The notes under the pieces were generated by a model. That model searched no databases. It saw only the letters and a list, made by a program, of their open reading frames with translations, and was not told the origin of the DNA. Shown here piece by piece: positions 1 through 6,736 of a stretch of DNA of 24,757 nt. A program made the translations under genes and the position numbers. Origin of the DNA: CAVPLU01 sp964601325 (lineage in GTDB: Archaea; Thermoproteota; Bathyarchaeia; 40CM-2-53-6); contig CAZRNA010000018.1 of assembly GCA_964601325.1 (NCBI GenBank), positions 1-24,757 on the forward strand. The letters run 5' to 3'. Position 1 is the first letter of the stretch. Each line of letters starts with the position of its first letter.

Positions 1-548
1 TTGCGAATCCTGATGTACTGGGTCCAAGCTTGTCGCTAATCAAACTCTACTATTCGGGCACAGGATCCATGGTGGGGCTTCTCGGTGCCGGAGTCCTGTA
101 CCTGCTTGCGTCCAAACGCTGGAGTGACATCTACCTCGCGTTAGTGCTCGGATTGAGCGCTATGGTGGTGTTGTTTACCGTTTCTGCGCAGATACCATCT
201 GCAGAAATACAGTCAGCATTCAATGCGGGGCTTCCGCAAGGCTTCAGAACGATAGTCAAGGACCTGCCTATGACTGCTCGAACCCCAACAATGATTCTCA
301 ACATTACGGGAGCGGTCTTTCTCATCGGCGGGTCGCTATTCAGCTACATAAAAGATCGGAGTAGGGCGTACAACATCCCTCTATTCTTCGGGGGAATACT
401 CCCGTCGCTCGGCGGCGCATTACTCGGCTTCCTCAACAACGCGGACATTTTCTTCGAGTTCGAGCTCGCCGGCACCATACTATTGTTCCTCGGTTTCATT
501 CTAAGCATGAGATACCTCAGCAGGCCGACCACGAACCTAATCGGATGA
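1..548 (+). CDS. Hypothetical multi-pass membrane protein, 5'-truncated by window edge
   Basis: The reading frame is open from the first bases of the window without a stop, so the protein probably begins upstream; a TTG at 30 is the first possible start inside the window and would give 172 residues. About four hydrophobic segments are visible (numbered from that TTG): roughly residues 14-28, 35-53, 88-106 and 115-165, the last being long enough for two helices. Charged residues (KRW, KDRSR) sit between segments as expected for loops. There are no cysteine pairs, histidine clusters or nucleotide-binding motifs. I do not recognise the family. It ends 248 bases before the 3' end of the convergent CBS gene. 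It is clearly membrane-embedded; no function can be assigned. Confidence 0.6.
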   Translation, partial: ANPDVLGPSLSLIKLYYSGTGSMVGLLGAGVLYLLASKRWSDIYLALVLGLSAMVVLFTVSAQIPSAEIQSAFNAGLPQGFRTIVKDLPMTARTPTMILNITGAVFLIGGSLFSYIKDRSRAYNIPLFFGGILPSLGGALLGFLNNADIFFEFELAGTILLFLGFILSMRYLSRPTTNLIG

Positions 549-795
549 TGAAGCCCGCGTTCCACGTTTGCCGAAGATGAGCGAAGAGGGCACCTGCCCT
601 GATTGGGAACGCCAATGTGTCTGACCGCGTCTAGGGTCGGATGCCACCACGGGCAGATCTCCTATTCGGCTGTATCGTTGCTGCTGAATATCGCGACGGC
701 TACTTTCTGCAAAACCGAGGTCTAGAATCTGCTGGCAGGGTTCTCGGGGCTTCGGTGGGGGGTGGCTTGCGGGTTCGTCGAGACTTTCTCGACTG
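549..795. other. Intergenic region between convergent genes
   Basis: This 247-base stretch separates the 3' ends of the membrane protein (+) and the CBS protein (-). I see no convincing gene in it; overlapping open frames on both strands have unstructured Arg/Ser/Pro composition typical of antisense shadows. Its one clear element is the hairpin at 777-793, listed separately. Confidence 0.5.
777..793 (-). terminator. Hairpin directly after the CBS gene stop
   Basis: A perfect six-base inverted repeat, GTCGAG and CTCGAC with a five-base spacer, begins two bases beyond the stop codon of the minus-strand CBS gene. The position fits a 3'-end structure of that transcript. There is no T-run after it on the minus strand, and archaeal termination depends mainly on U-tracts, so it may instead be an mRNA-stabilising or processing element. 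Confidence 0.35.
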
Positions 796-1266
796 CTAGT
801 GGGCGAGCGCATGAGCTTGAGCGCGTGACTCGAGGAGGTTCCTCAGGTCTTCGGGCAGGTTCGGCTCATATGCTACTTGGATCATCCAGCGGAATACGTC
901 TCTTTCAGTTACCATTCCCACAAGTCGGTCGTTCTCGACAACGGGAAGCCGCACGATGTCCTCCCTCACCATTTGTTCCACAGCCTGCCAGACTTCTGCT
1001 GAAGGCGTGATCGTGACAAGAGGTTTGGACATTACGTTTCTAATGAGCATGCCTCGTACGTTCTGCCCCTTTGCCATCCTCATCGAGACATCTCGTTCTG
1101 TCAGGATTCCGACAGGTTTTCCCTTCTCGACAACGACTACACTTCCAATCTTGTGCTTAACCATCGTCTGAAGCGCTTTGCTGACCTTATCAGCTGCCCC
1201 AACTGTCACAACTTTAGTGGACATTATGGCAGAAACCAGTTCACTCGGTGGAGAAGACTTGAGCAA
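796..1266 (-). CDS. CBS-domain pair protein
   Basis: A 156-residue stand-alone Bateman module. CBS1 spans about residues 11-66 and CBS2 about 75-131; each has the usual pattern of a short strand, helix, VVVVEKGKPVGILTERDV or LPVVENDRLVGMVTERDV, and following helix. CBS pairs bind adenosine nucleotides or SAM in the cleft between the repeats and act as energy or ligand sensors, often for a partner enzyme or transporter. The TTG at 1266 is chosen because the next start, the ATG at 1224, would cut into the first strand of CBS1. It is divergent from the AOR-family gene at 1391, with about 120 bases between them, so they may share a control region. A short acidic/Ala-rich C-terminal helix (about 133-156) follows CBS2. 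The partner is unknown. Confidence 0.85.
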   Translation of the reverse strand: MLKSSPPSELVSAIMSTKVVTVGAADKVSKALQTMVKHKIGSVVVVEKGKPVGILTERDVSMRMAKGQNVRGMLIRNVMSKPLVTITPSAEVWQAVEQMVREDIVRLPVVENDRLVGMVTERDVFRWMIQVAYEPNLPEDLRNLLESRAQAHALAH

Positions 1267-1390
1267 ACTCCCACTTCAATTCTCCTTAGGCTGTTCCACT
1301 CCCCAAAAAGACTTCTGATGAATATGGACAGAAAGTCTATCTCTCTGCCATATCTCCCTCTTGCTTTCGTGTCGGGTGAGGATAGCACAA

Positions 1391-3514
1391 TTGGCAATTG
1401 CAGAGTTCAAGTATCAGCTTGGCAAAGTGGAAAGAGGCTACAACAACAGAACACTGTACATCAACATCTCGGACAAGCGCATTGTCGAGAAGCCACTTGC
1501 CAATGATATGAAGGAGAAATTCACAGGCGGCCGAGGATTTGATCTTTGGCTTCTCTGGCAGGCCTTGCCGAAGGATCGAATCACCAAATGGGATGGTCAG
1601 GAGAACGAGATCTGCATTGCCTGCGGTCCGCTGGGCGGGACGCCAGTATACCCGGGGAGCGGGAAAAGTATTGCAGTTACGATATCTCCACTAACAGAGT
1701 CTGTGATCGATTCGAATGTCGGTGGATACTTTGGTCCTTACCTAAAGTTTGCCGGCTGGGATGCGCTTGAGATTCAAGGAAAGGCAAAGTCCGACGTTGT
1801 CATTTTCATAGACGGAGACAACGGAATAGTCCAGATAGAAGACGGATCCGGGCTCCCCTCCGAAACGCACTTGCTAACAGACGCCTTAGCCCAGCGATAT
1901 GGAGGAGACAAACCTCACAGCATTTCCGTAGTCTCATCAGGCCCAGCAGCTGAGCACACGCTCATAGGTTGTCTCAATTTCTCTTGGTATGATGCGGCCC
2001 GTAAGACCCATAGAATCAAGCAAGCGGGGAGAGGCGGCATCGGAACAGTACTTCGCAACAAAAGAATAGCAGCAATAGTCGCGGAATATTCTCGCGGAAT
2101 AACAGTAGAGTCAAACGGTCCAGCCGATGCAGAGCTAGTCAAGAAACTAGGGACCGCTCACGCACAGGAAATACGAGCGCTCGACCCCAGGCAGAACGAA
2201 ATGGCAGTGGTCGGAACCACGCATCTTATTCCAATAATGAACGAGTTCGATCTTCTCCCAGTAAACAACTTTCGATTTGGAAGCCACAGTGAAGCAGAGA
2301 ATATTGGCAGAGAGGTCTACCGAAGGAAGTTCCACAAAGGCTTCGACGGGTGCTGGATGGGGTGCACTTTGGCGTGCGCTCATGGTGTCAAAGGGTTCGA
2401 ACTCAAGACAGGCCCATTTCGTGGACAGAGCGTCTACGTGGACGGCCCGGAGTACGAAACTATCGCTGGCATCGGCAGCAACTGCGGAGTCTTTGACCCC
2501 GACTATATCATCGAGATGAACTTCTACTGTGATACGTACGGTCTAGATACGATCTCCATCGGTACGGGCATCGCCTTTGCGATGGAGTGCTACGAACTGG
2601 GGCTAGTTGACAAGAAAGCGACCGGTGGTTTGGATCTCAGTTTCGGCAACAAGGAGGCAGGCCTTGAATTGGTCCATCAGATGGTCAGCGGCAACGGTTT
2701 CGGCGTCGTGGTTGGACAAGGCATCAGGCAGATGAAGCGGATATTTGCTGAGAAGTATGGCGCCGATCCGAAGATCCTGAACGATATTGGTATGGAAACC
2801 AAAGGATTGGAGTTCTCCGAGTATGTGACCAAGGAGTCGCTGGCTCAGCAGGGCGGATACGGGCTCGCGTTGAAGGGTCCTCAACATGATGAGGCTTGGT
2901 TGATATTCCTAGACATGGTGCACAAGCTGATGCCGACTTTTGAGCAGAAGGCCGAGAACTTGCACTGGTTCCCGATGTTCCGCACATGGTTCAGCCTAAA
3001 CGGCCTGTGCAAACTGCCATGGAATGACGTTACTCCAGAGAACAATAGCAAGTCAAAGGAGCCTGCAAAGATGATGGCTCACGTTGAGAGCTACGCTGCC
3101 TTCTTTTCGGGAGTCACGGGAAGAAAGGTCACGTCTGACGATATCATCTCAATGAGTGAGCGAGTGTACAATTTCCAACGAATCTTCAACTTGAGGATGG
3201 GCTACGGCACAAGGGAGCACGACGCTATACCATATCGTGCTGTGGGGCCAGTGACGAAGGAAGAGTATGAAAGCCGTCAAGAACGCTACGACAAGCAACT
3301 CAAGGAAAAAGTAGACTTCGATCCAACGGGCAAAACAACTGAGGAGAAAATGAAAGTTCTACGGAAATATCGTGAAGCAGAATACGAGAGGCTGAAGGAC
3401 GCAGTCTACGAGAGAAGAGGATGGACCAAGAACGGAGTGCCAACATTAGAGAAAGTCAAGGCCCTCGGCATAGATTACCCGGACGTAGTGGAGCTACTAG
3501 AGAAGCATCAGTGA
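1391..3514 (+). CDS. Long aldehyde:ferredoxin oxidoreductase-family tungstoenzyme (AOR-like)
   Basis: A cytoplasmic AOR-family protein of 707 residues, about 100 longer than canonical AOR. It has the N-terminal pterin-binding pattern (GGRGFDLWLLW, CGPLGGTPVYPGSG, SNVGGYFGPYLKFAGWDAL), the DGPEYET stretch near the metal centre, and cysteines for a 4Fe-4S cluster at 321, 325, 329 and 540 (LNGLCKLPW). The first three have Cx3Cx3C spacing, not the usual Cx2Cx3C. A C-terminal extension (about residues 620-700) is helical and charged, ending with the RRGWTKNGVPT motif common to AORs. Such enzymes carry a tungsten-bispyranopterin and couple a low-potential substrate oxidation to ferredoxin; the substrate of this long subtype is not known to me. 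The TTG at 1391 is preferred over the TTG at 1361 because GGGTGAGG lies nine bases upstream. No ferredoxin-like subunit is adjacent. Confidence 0.88.
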   Translation: MAIAEFKYQLGKVERGYNNRTLYINISDKRIVEKPLANDMKEKFTGGRGFDLWLLWQALPKDRITKWDGQENEICIACGPLGGTPVYPGSGKSIAVTISPLTESVIDSNVGGYFGPYLKFAGWDALEIQGKAKSDVVIFIDGDNGIVQIEDGSGLPSETHLLTDALAQRYGGDKPHSISVVSSGPAAEHTLIGCLNFSWYDAARKTHRIKQAGRGGIGTVLRNKRIAAIVAEYSRGITVESNGPADAELVKKLGTAHAQEIRALDPRQNEMAVVGTTHLIPIMNEFDLLPVNNFRFGSHSEAENIGREVYRRKFHKGFDGCWMGCTLACAHGVKGFELKTGPFRGQSVYVDGPEYETIAGIGSNCGVFDPDYIIEMNFYCDTYGLDTISIGTGIAFAMECYELGLVDKKATGGLDLSFGNKEAGLELVHQMVSGNGFGVVVGQGIRQMKRIFAEKYGADPKILNDIGMETKGLEFSEYVTKESLAQQGGYGLALKGPQHDEAWLIFLDMVHKLMPTFEQKAENLHWFPMFRTWFSLNGLCKLPWNDVTPENNSKSKEPAKMMAHVESYAAFFSGVTGRKVTSDDIISMSERVYNFQRIFNLRMGYGTREHDAIPYRAVGPVTKEEYESRQERYDKQLKEKVDFDPTGKTTEEKMKVLRKYREAEYERLKDAVYERRGWTKNGVPTLEKVKALGIDYPDVVELLEKHQ

Positions 3515-3612
3515 CCAGTCCGATATTCGAGCTCGTACTAGATACGAACCTCCGAGGGTCTTTGGGCTCGTGGCATGAAGAGGATTTCAACAGATTCCCG
3601 GATCCTTGAGGA

Positions 3613-3636
3613 GCCCCCGAATGTGCCGTAGGGGGC
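3613..3636 (+). terminator. GC-rich hairpin between AOR-like gene and membrane protein gene
   Basis: GCCCCC and GGGGGC form a six-base perfect stem with a 12-base loop about 100 bases after the AOR-like stop. No clear T-run follows, so termination is uncertain; it could also be the 5' boundary of the next transcript. A weaker five-base dyad (TCGTA/TACGA) lies at 3533-3547. Confidence 0.3.
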
Positions 3637-3661
3637 GTAAGCACTCTTGTTTACCCTTCGC

Positions 3662-3670
3662 ATTTATGTA
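3662..3670 (+). promoter_or_regulatory. TATA-like box before the small membrane protein
   Basis: The AT-rich stretch ATTTATGTA lies in a GC-richer surround about 46-54 bases before the GTG at 3716. With an archaeal spacing of about 25 bases, transcription would begin near 3690, leaving a leader that contains the GAGGGGA ribosome binding site. Seen only by inspection. Confidence 0.3.
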
Positions 3671-3715
3671 ATCTATCCTCCTCATTTGCTCTCTGCGAGA
3701 TGTGAGGGGATCGCA

Positions 3716-4237
3716 GTGAAACTCACTTCCAAAGATGCGACGGTTGTTCCTGCAATGGCGGTTGTCTCAGCTATCGGTCATATGGCGGTCGGCCCGCTCG
3801 TCAATAGAGCCTTCCACGTTCCGGGGCCCACTCTCGCTGGCGTGTTCATCATGGCACCTCTCTTGGTAGCCGGGGCACTGACCCTCAGGAGAGGCATGAT
3901 CATACTGACAAGTATCCTGAACGGAGTAATACTTTCCGCGTTCATACCGATAGGGTTCATGGCAATTCCTATCTATGCGGCTGTGGGCGCAACGCTTGAA
4001 CTGTTCTGCCTCAAATCATTCTCAACGTTGTATCGACCATCGCGCGCCTTTCTCGCAGCAGGCGTAGCCAACGCCATCAGCGTTCTCTTGATCGCGATGC
4101 TAGCTCTTGGTTTGAGGAATCCCTTGGTGCTGACGCTTGCCGTTGGAGTCGGTTTCTTGGCCGGCGGATTCGGTGGCACGATAGCTTCTACAGCGGCGTC
4201 AAGGATCCGCGCCATCTATTTTCCGAACAGCCCATGA
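3716..4237 (+). CDS. Small hydrophobic membrane protein, possibly ECF-transporter S-component-like
   Basis: A 173-residue protein with about five hydrophobic segments (residues 10-30, 40-56, 62-98, 112-132, 138-160) and few charged residues; the N-terminus MKLTSKDATVVPAM and the loop LYRPSR are cytoplasmic candidates. The GTG start at 3716 is chosen because GAGGGGA stands five bases before it, while the 23 residues upstream in the same frame look non-coding. The size, the short polar N-terminus before the first helix, and the Gly/Ala-rich helices recall substrate-binding S components of energy-coupling-factor transporters, but no ECF ATPase or T subunit is in the window and I see no diagnostic vitamin-binding motif. 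The following trmO-like gene is on the same strand 48 bases on, so the two may be co-transcribed. Confidence 0.7.
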   Translation: MKLTSKDATVVPAMAVVSAIGHMAVGPLVNRAFHVPGPTLAGVFIMAPLLVAGALTLRRGMIILTSILNGVILSAFIPIGFMAIPIYAAVGATLELFCLKSFSTLYRPSRAFLAAGVANAISVLLIAMLALGLRNPLVLTLAVGVGFLAGGFGGTIASTAASRIRAIYFPNSP

Positions 4238-4285
4238 TCGAATTCGAACAGACGCTAAGCTCCCATCAACGTTGGACGTGGTCTC

Positions 4286-4771
4286 ATGGACGCTGTAGTG
4301 TACAGACCAGTCGGGGTCGTCCATTCACCACTCAAGGAAGCCCACGGTGCGCCGATTCAGTCGATTGCCGCTCGTGATGTTGAAGGCATAATCGAAGTGT
4401 TCCCTCAATATGCTGAAGGACTTCGTGATATTGAGGGATTCTCGCATCTCATTCTCGTCTATCATTTCCACTTATCCGACAAGCCTTCCCTGATAGTTAG
4501 GCCGTACTTGGACGACAGGACACATGGGATCTTTGCAACTCGGGCACCAGCTCGTCCTAATCCCATTGGAATATCCTTGGTTCGTCTCGTGAGAGTTGAC
4601 GGAACGAGACTCCATGTTACCGGCGTGGACATCTTGGATGGCACGCCCGTCTTAGACATCAAACCTTACGTTCCACAGTTTGACGCTATAGGAGCAGAGA
4701 AGATAGGTTGGCTCAAGGATCGCATCCATATGGTCGAGGAGACCAAGGGCGACGGCAGATTTCAAGAATGA
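4286..4771 (+). CDS. trmO: TrmO/YaeB-family tRNA (t6A37) N6-methyltransferase
   Basis: A 161-residue protein of the UPF0066/TrmO (TsaA-like) family. Members use SAM to N6-methylate t6A at position 37 of certain tRNAs, giving m6t6A. The conserved pieces are visible in order: YRPVGVVHSP at the N-terminus, the VEGIIEVFPQYAEGLRDIEGF block and LILVYHFH strand, the signature FATRAPARPNPIGIS (about residues 90-104), and VDILDGTPVLDIKPYVP (about 119-135). Length agrees with the compact archaeal form, which lacks the C-terminal extension of the E. coli protein. The ATG at 4286 begins immediately before the conserved N-terminal motif; its ribosome site is weak. Family membership is secure; the exact tRNA substrate is inferred from characterised bacterial members. 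Confidence 0.85.
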   Translation: MDAVVYRPVGVVHSPLKEAHGAPIQSIAARDVEGIIEVFPQYAEGLRDIEGFSHLILVYHFHLSDKPSLIVRPYLDDRTHGIFATRAPARPNPIGISLVRLVRVDGTRLHVTGVDILDGTPVLDIKPYVPQFDAIGAEKIGWLKDRIHMVEETKGDGRFQE

Positions 4772-4858
4772 TAGGCTATTCATCCTAACGCGCATCCAGT
4801 ACGAGGCCAGTAGGGTCCTCCCTTGTGATTCGCGCTTTTCTTCTCGGTTTTCGGTTAA

Positions 4859-5632
4859 CTAGAATGATTTGATGAAGAGCCAGCTTGAGACCAACAATCC
4901 AATGGCAACCACGCAATAGTGCACAAGGCGAGGGTTGATACGTTTGGCTGAGCGCGCGCCACCGTAGCCACCAATAATCGCACCCGCAGCCATCAGAATC
5001 GCCAAGGGCCAAACTACCAAGCCTTTGAGCGCGAAGAAGAAGAACGCTGTAATGTTGATGATAGTAGCGAGAGGGGTCTTGATCGCGTTCATCTTGTGTA
5101 TGTCGCGCAGGCCCATGACACTGAAAGATCCCAGCATCAAGATGCCTATGCCCGCTCCGAAGTAGCCGCCATATGTGGCAACAAATAGTTGAAAGATCGC
5201 GCCCCAGATTCGTCCAAGCGTCGTCAGATGTTCCTCATCAGTAGGATTGCTGCCGAGCTTTCGTCCAATAATATCGCGTGAAGCAAGCAGCAAAGTAGCG
5301 AAGAGAACCAGGAATGGGACGATGTGTTTGAAAGTCTCTGCGGGCGTGATCACCAGAATCACGGCACCAAGAAGACCACCAATCAGGCTGGGAATAGCGA
5401 GCATGACAAGCAAGCTGCGCTGGACTGATGTGTCCTTTCGATAACCGAGTGCGCTACTGAGCGACCCAGGCCACATCGCGGCTGTGTTCGTCGCGTTGGA
5501 GACTATCTCTGGTTCGCCGAAGGCCACGAGCGAGGGAAAGGAGACGAGGGTGCCGCCGCCAGCTACAGAATTGATAGCGCCAGCTACCATTCCTGCAAAG
5601 AAGAGGCCCACCAAACCCGCTAGATCGCTCAT
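4859..5632 (-). CDS. TauE/SafE-family (DUF81) membrane permease
   Basis: An integral membrane protein of about 257 residues and about eight hydrophobic segments, arranged as two similar halves. The first half has the family motif AINSVAGGGTLVSFPSL, followed by the NATNTAAMWPG stretch; the second half has YGGYFGAGIGILML and MNAIKTPLATIINITA. The TauE/SafE family exports or imports sulfur-containing or organic anions such as sulfite, sulfoacetate and sulfolactate; the actual substrate here cannot be read. The ATG at 5632 begins directly before the first helix; an ATG at 5656 in the same frame would add eight residues and cannot be excluded, since a GGAG lies between the two starts. It is followed, convergently, by the trmO-like gene 87 bases away. 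No sulfur-metabolism gene is adjacent. Confidence 0.85.
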   Translation of the reverse strand: MSDLAGLVGLFFAGMVAGAINSVAGGGTLVSFPSLVAFGEPEIVSNATNTAAMWPGSLSSALGYRKDTSVQRSLLVMLAIPSLIGGLLGAVILVITPAETFKHIVPFLVLFATLLLASRDIIGRKLGSNPTDEEHLTTLGRIWGAIFQLFVATYGGYFGAGIGILMLGSFSVMGLRDIHKMNAIKTPLATIINITAFFFFALKGLVVWPLAILMAAGAIIGGYGGARSAKRINPRLVHYCVVAIGLLVSSWLFIKSF

Positions 5633-5816
5633 TTGAGTTGCGCGGCTCCATCTCATCTACTTCTGCAATACTTGAACTTGCCCAGCGCCACCAGCGGCTT
5701 CGTAGAACTCGGACAACACAGACCCGCATATGCGATGCTCGCTAGGTTGATCTATCGCGCTCGGATTGCCAGAGGCTCGTCCTCTAGCTGATCTCGCAGG
5801 GTCATTGCGTGTGATG

Positions 5817-6665
5817 CTAGATTCTTGCTGACAGCCAAGTGTCTATGTCGGCGAGAACAGTTCCCTTGCCAATCTCGTTGAGGCTCTCGTGGTAGAAGCC
5901 GTCGTAGACTTTCAGCGTCTTATCAGAGCCTTTGATTCTCTTGTACAATTCCGTCGCCACAGTTGGGTCGACGATTCCATCGGCGCCTCCCTGTATTATC
6001 AGGCAAGGCAAGGTAAACTCGTTTGCCAACCGCATAGTCTCTTCTTGTGCTCGACGATATTCGGTGAACCAACGTGCAGTAGCAACCTTATGGACCAGTG
6101 GGTCCTCCACGTACTTCTTCACAACTTCCTTGTCATGTGAGAGGAGGTTCGGGTCCAGCCCCGTGCCAGTCGTGAAGGTCGGCATAATCCTCGAGAATGT
6201 CCTGCCCATGAAGGCCGTCAAGGGTGAGATCTTCATCTTTTCCCTTAATGCGGGGCTGCTTGCGATTAGGCCATCGAGGTCGCTTGGGTGTTTCTCGGCA
6301 TAGAACGTAGCAATTAGACCTCCGAGACTGTGTCCCAAGAGGAAAGTCTTGACCCCAGGAGTGTGGTCTTTCGCGATTCGAATCATCTGACCCAGATCGG
6401 CAAGGTAGTCATCGAAGTTGTCTACGTGCCCGCGCTTTCCACCGGACTTGCCGTGTCCGCGATGGTCACAAGCCCATACGGCAAGATTCCTCTTGGTGAA
6501 GTAGTCTGCCACGTGAGCGTATCGGCCACTGTGCTCGCCTATCCCGTGAGCTATCACAAGTACGGCCTTCGCCTTTCGAGGTGGCATCCAAGATTGGTAG
6601 TAAATTCGCGTACCGCGCGCGCCCTCAAAACCGCCCTCCGTGTGCTGCAAACTTGTGTTCGACAA
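5817..6665 (-). CDS. Alpha/beta hydrolase, monoacylglycerol lipase / lysophospholipase-like
   Basis: A 282-residue serine hydrolase of the Hydrolase_4 (monoglyceride lipase) type. It has the oxyanion-hole motif AHGIGEHSGRY, the diagnostic CDHRGHGKSGGKRGHVD block, the nucleophile elbow GHSLGG (Ser113), and acid and base at Asp229 (GGADGIVD) and His259 (DGFYHES), numbered from the TTG at 6665. No signal peptide or membrane anchor is seen, so it is probably cytoplasmic. The open frame extends to 6722, but that would overlap the divergent dehydrogenase start; the TTG at 6665 leaves room for a TATA-like CTTATAC about 35-40 bases upstream. The likely reaction is release of free glycerol or fatty acid from monoglycerides or lysolipids. 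Its position beside glycerol-3-phosphate dehydrogenase and glycerol kinase supports a glycerol-supplying role. Confidence 0.85.
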   Translation of the reverse strand: MSNTSLQHTEGGFEGARGTRIYYQSWMPPRKAKAVLVIAHGIGEHSGRYAHVADYFTKRNLAVWACDHRGHGKSGGKRGHVDNFDDYLADLGQMIRIAKDHTPGVKTFLLGHSLGGLIATFYAEKHPSDLDGLIASSPALREKMKISPLTAFMGRTFSRIMPTFTTGTGLDPNLLSHDKEVVKKYVEDPLVHKVATARWFTEYRRAQEETMRLANEFTLPCLIIQGGADGIVDPTVATELYKRIKGSDKTLKVYDGFYHESLNEIGKGTVLADIDTWLSARI

Positions 6666-6697
6666 AGTCGTTCCACAATGACTGAGCGGCGTTCTAA

Positions 6698-6706
6698 CGT
6701 ATAAGG
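6698..6706. promoter_or_regulatory. Shared TATA-like element between divergent hydrolase and GlpA genes
   Basis: The short sequence GTATAAG lies between the divergent genes, about 35-40 bases from the ATG at 6737 and a similar distance from the TTG at 6665. TATA is symmetrical enough to serve either strand. This is a visual call; one element driving both genes, or two overlapping promoters, would explain the very short intergenic distance. Confidence 0.3.
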
Positions 6707-6736
6707 CAGATCGATGAAACATTGTGCTCGGTAATC

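Noticed and set aside
537..1010. Open frames on both strands between the membrane protein and CBS gene
   Set aside because: No domain-like pattern, no ribosome site, and most of their length is antisense or out of frame with the CBS gene.
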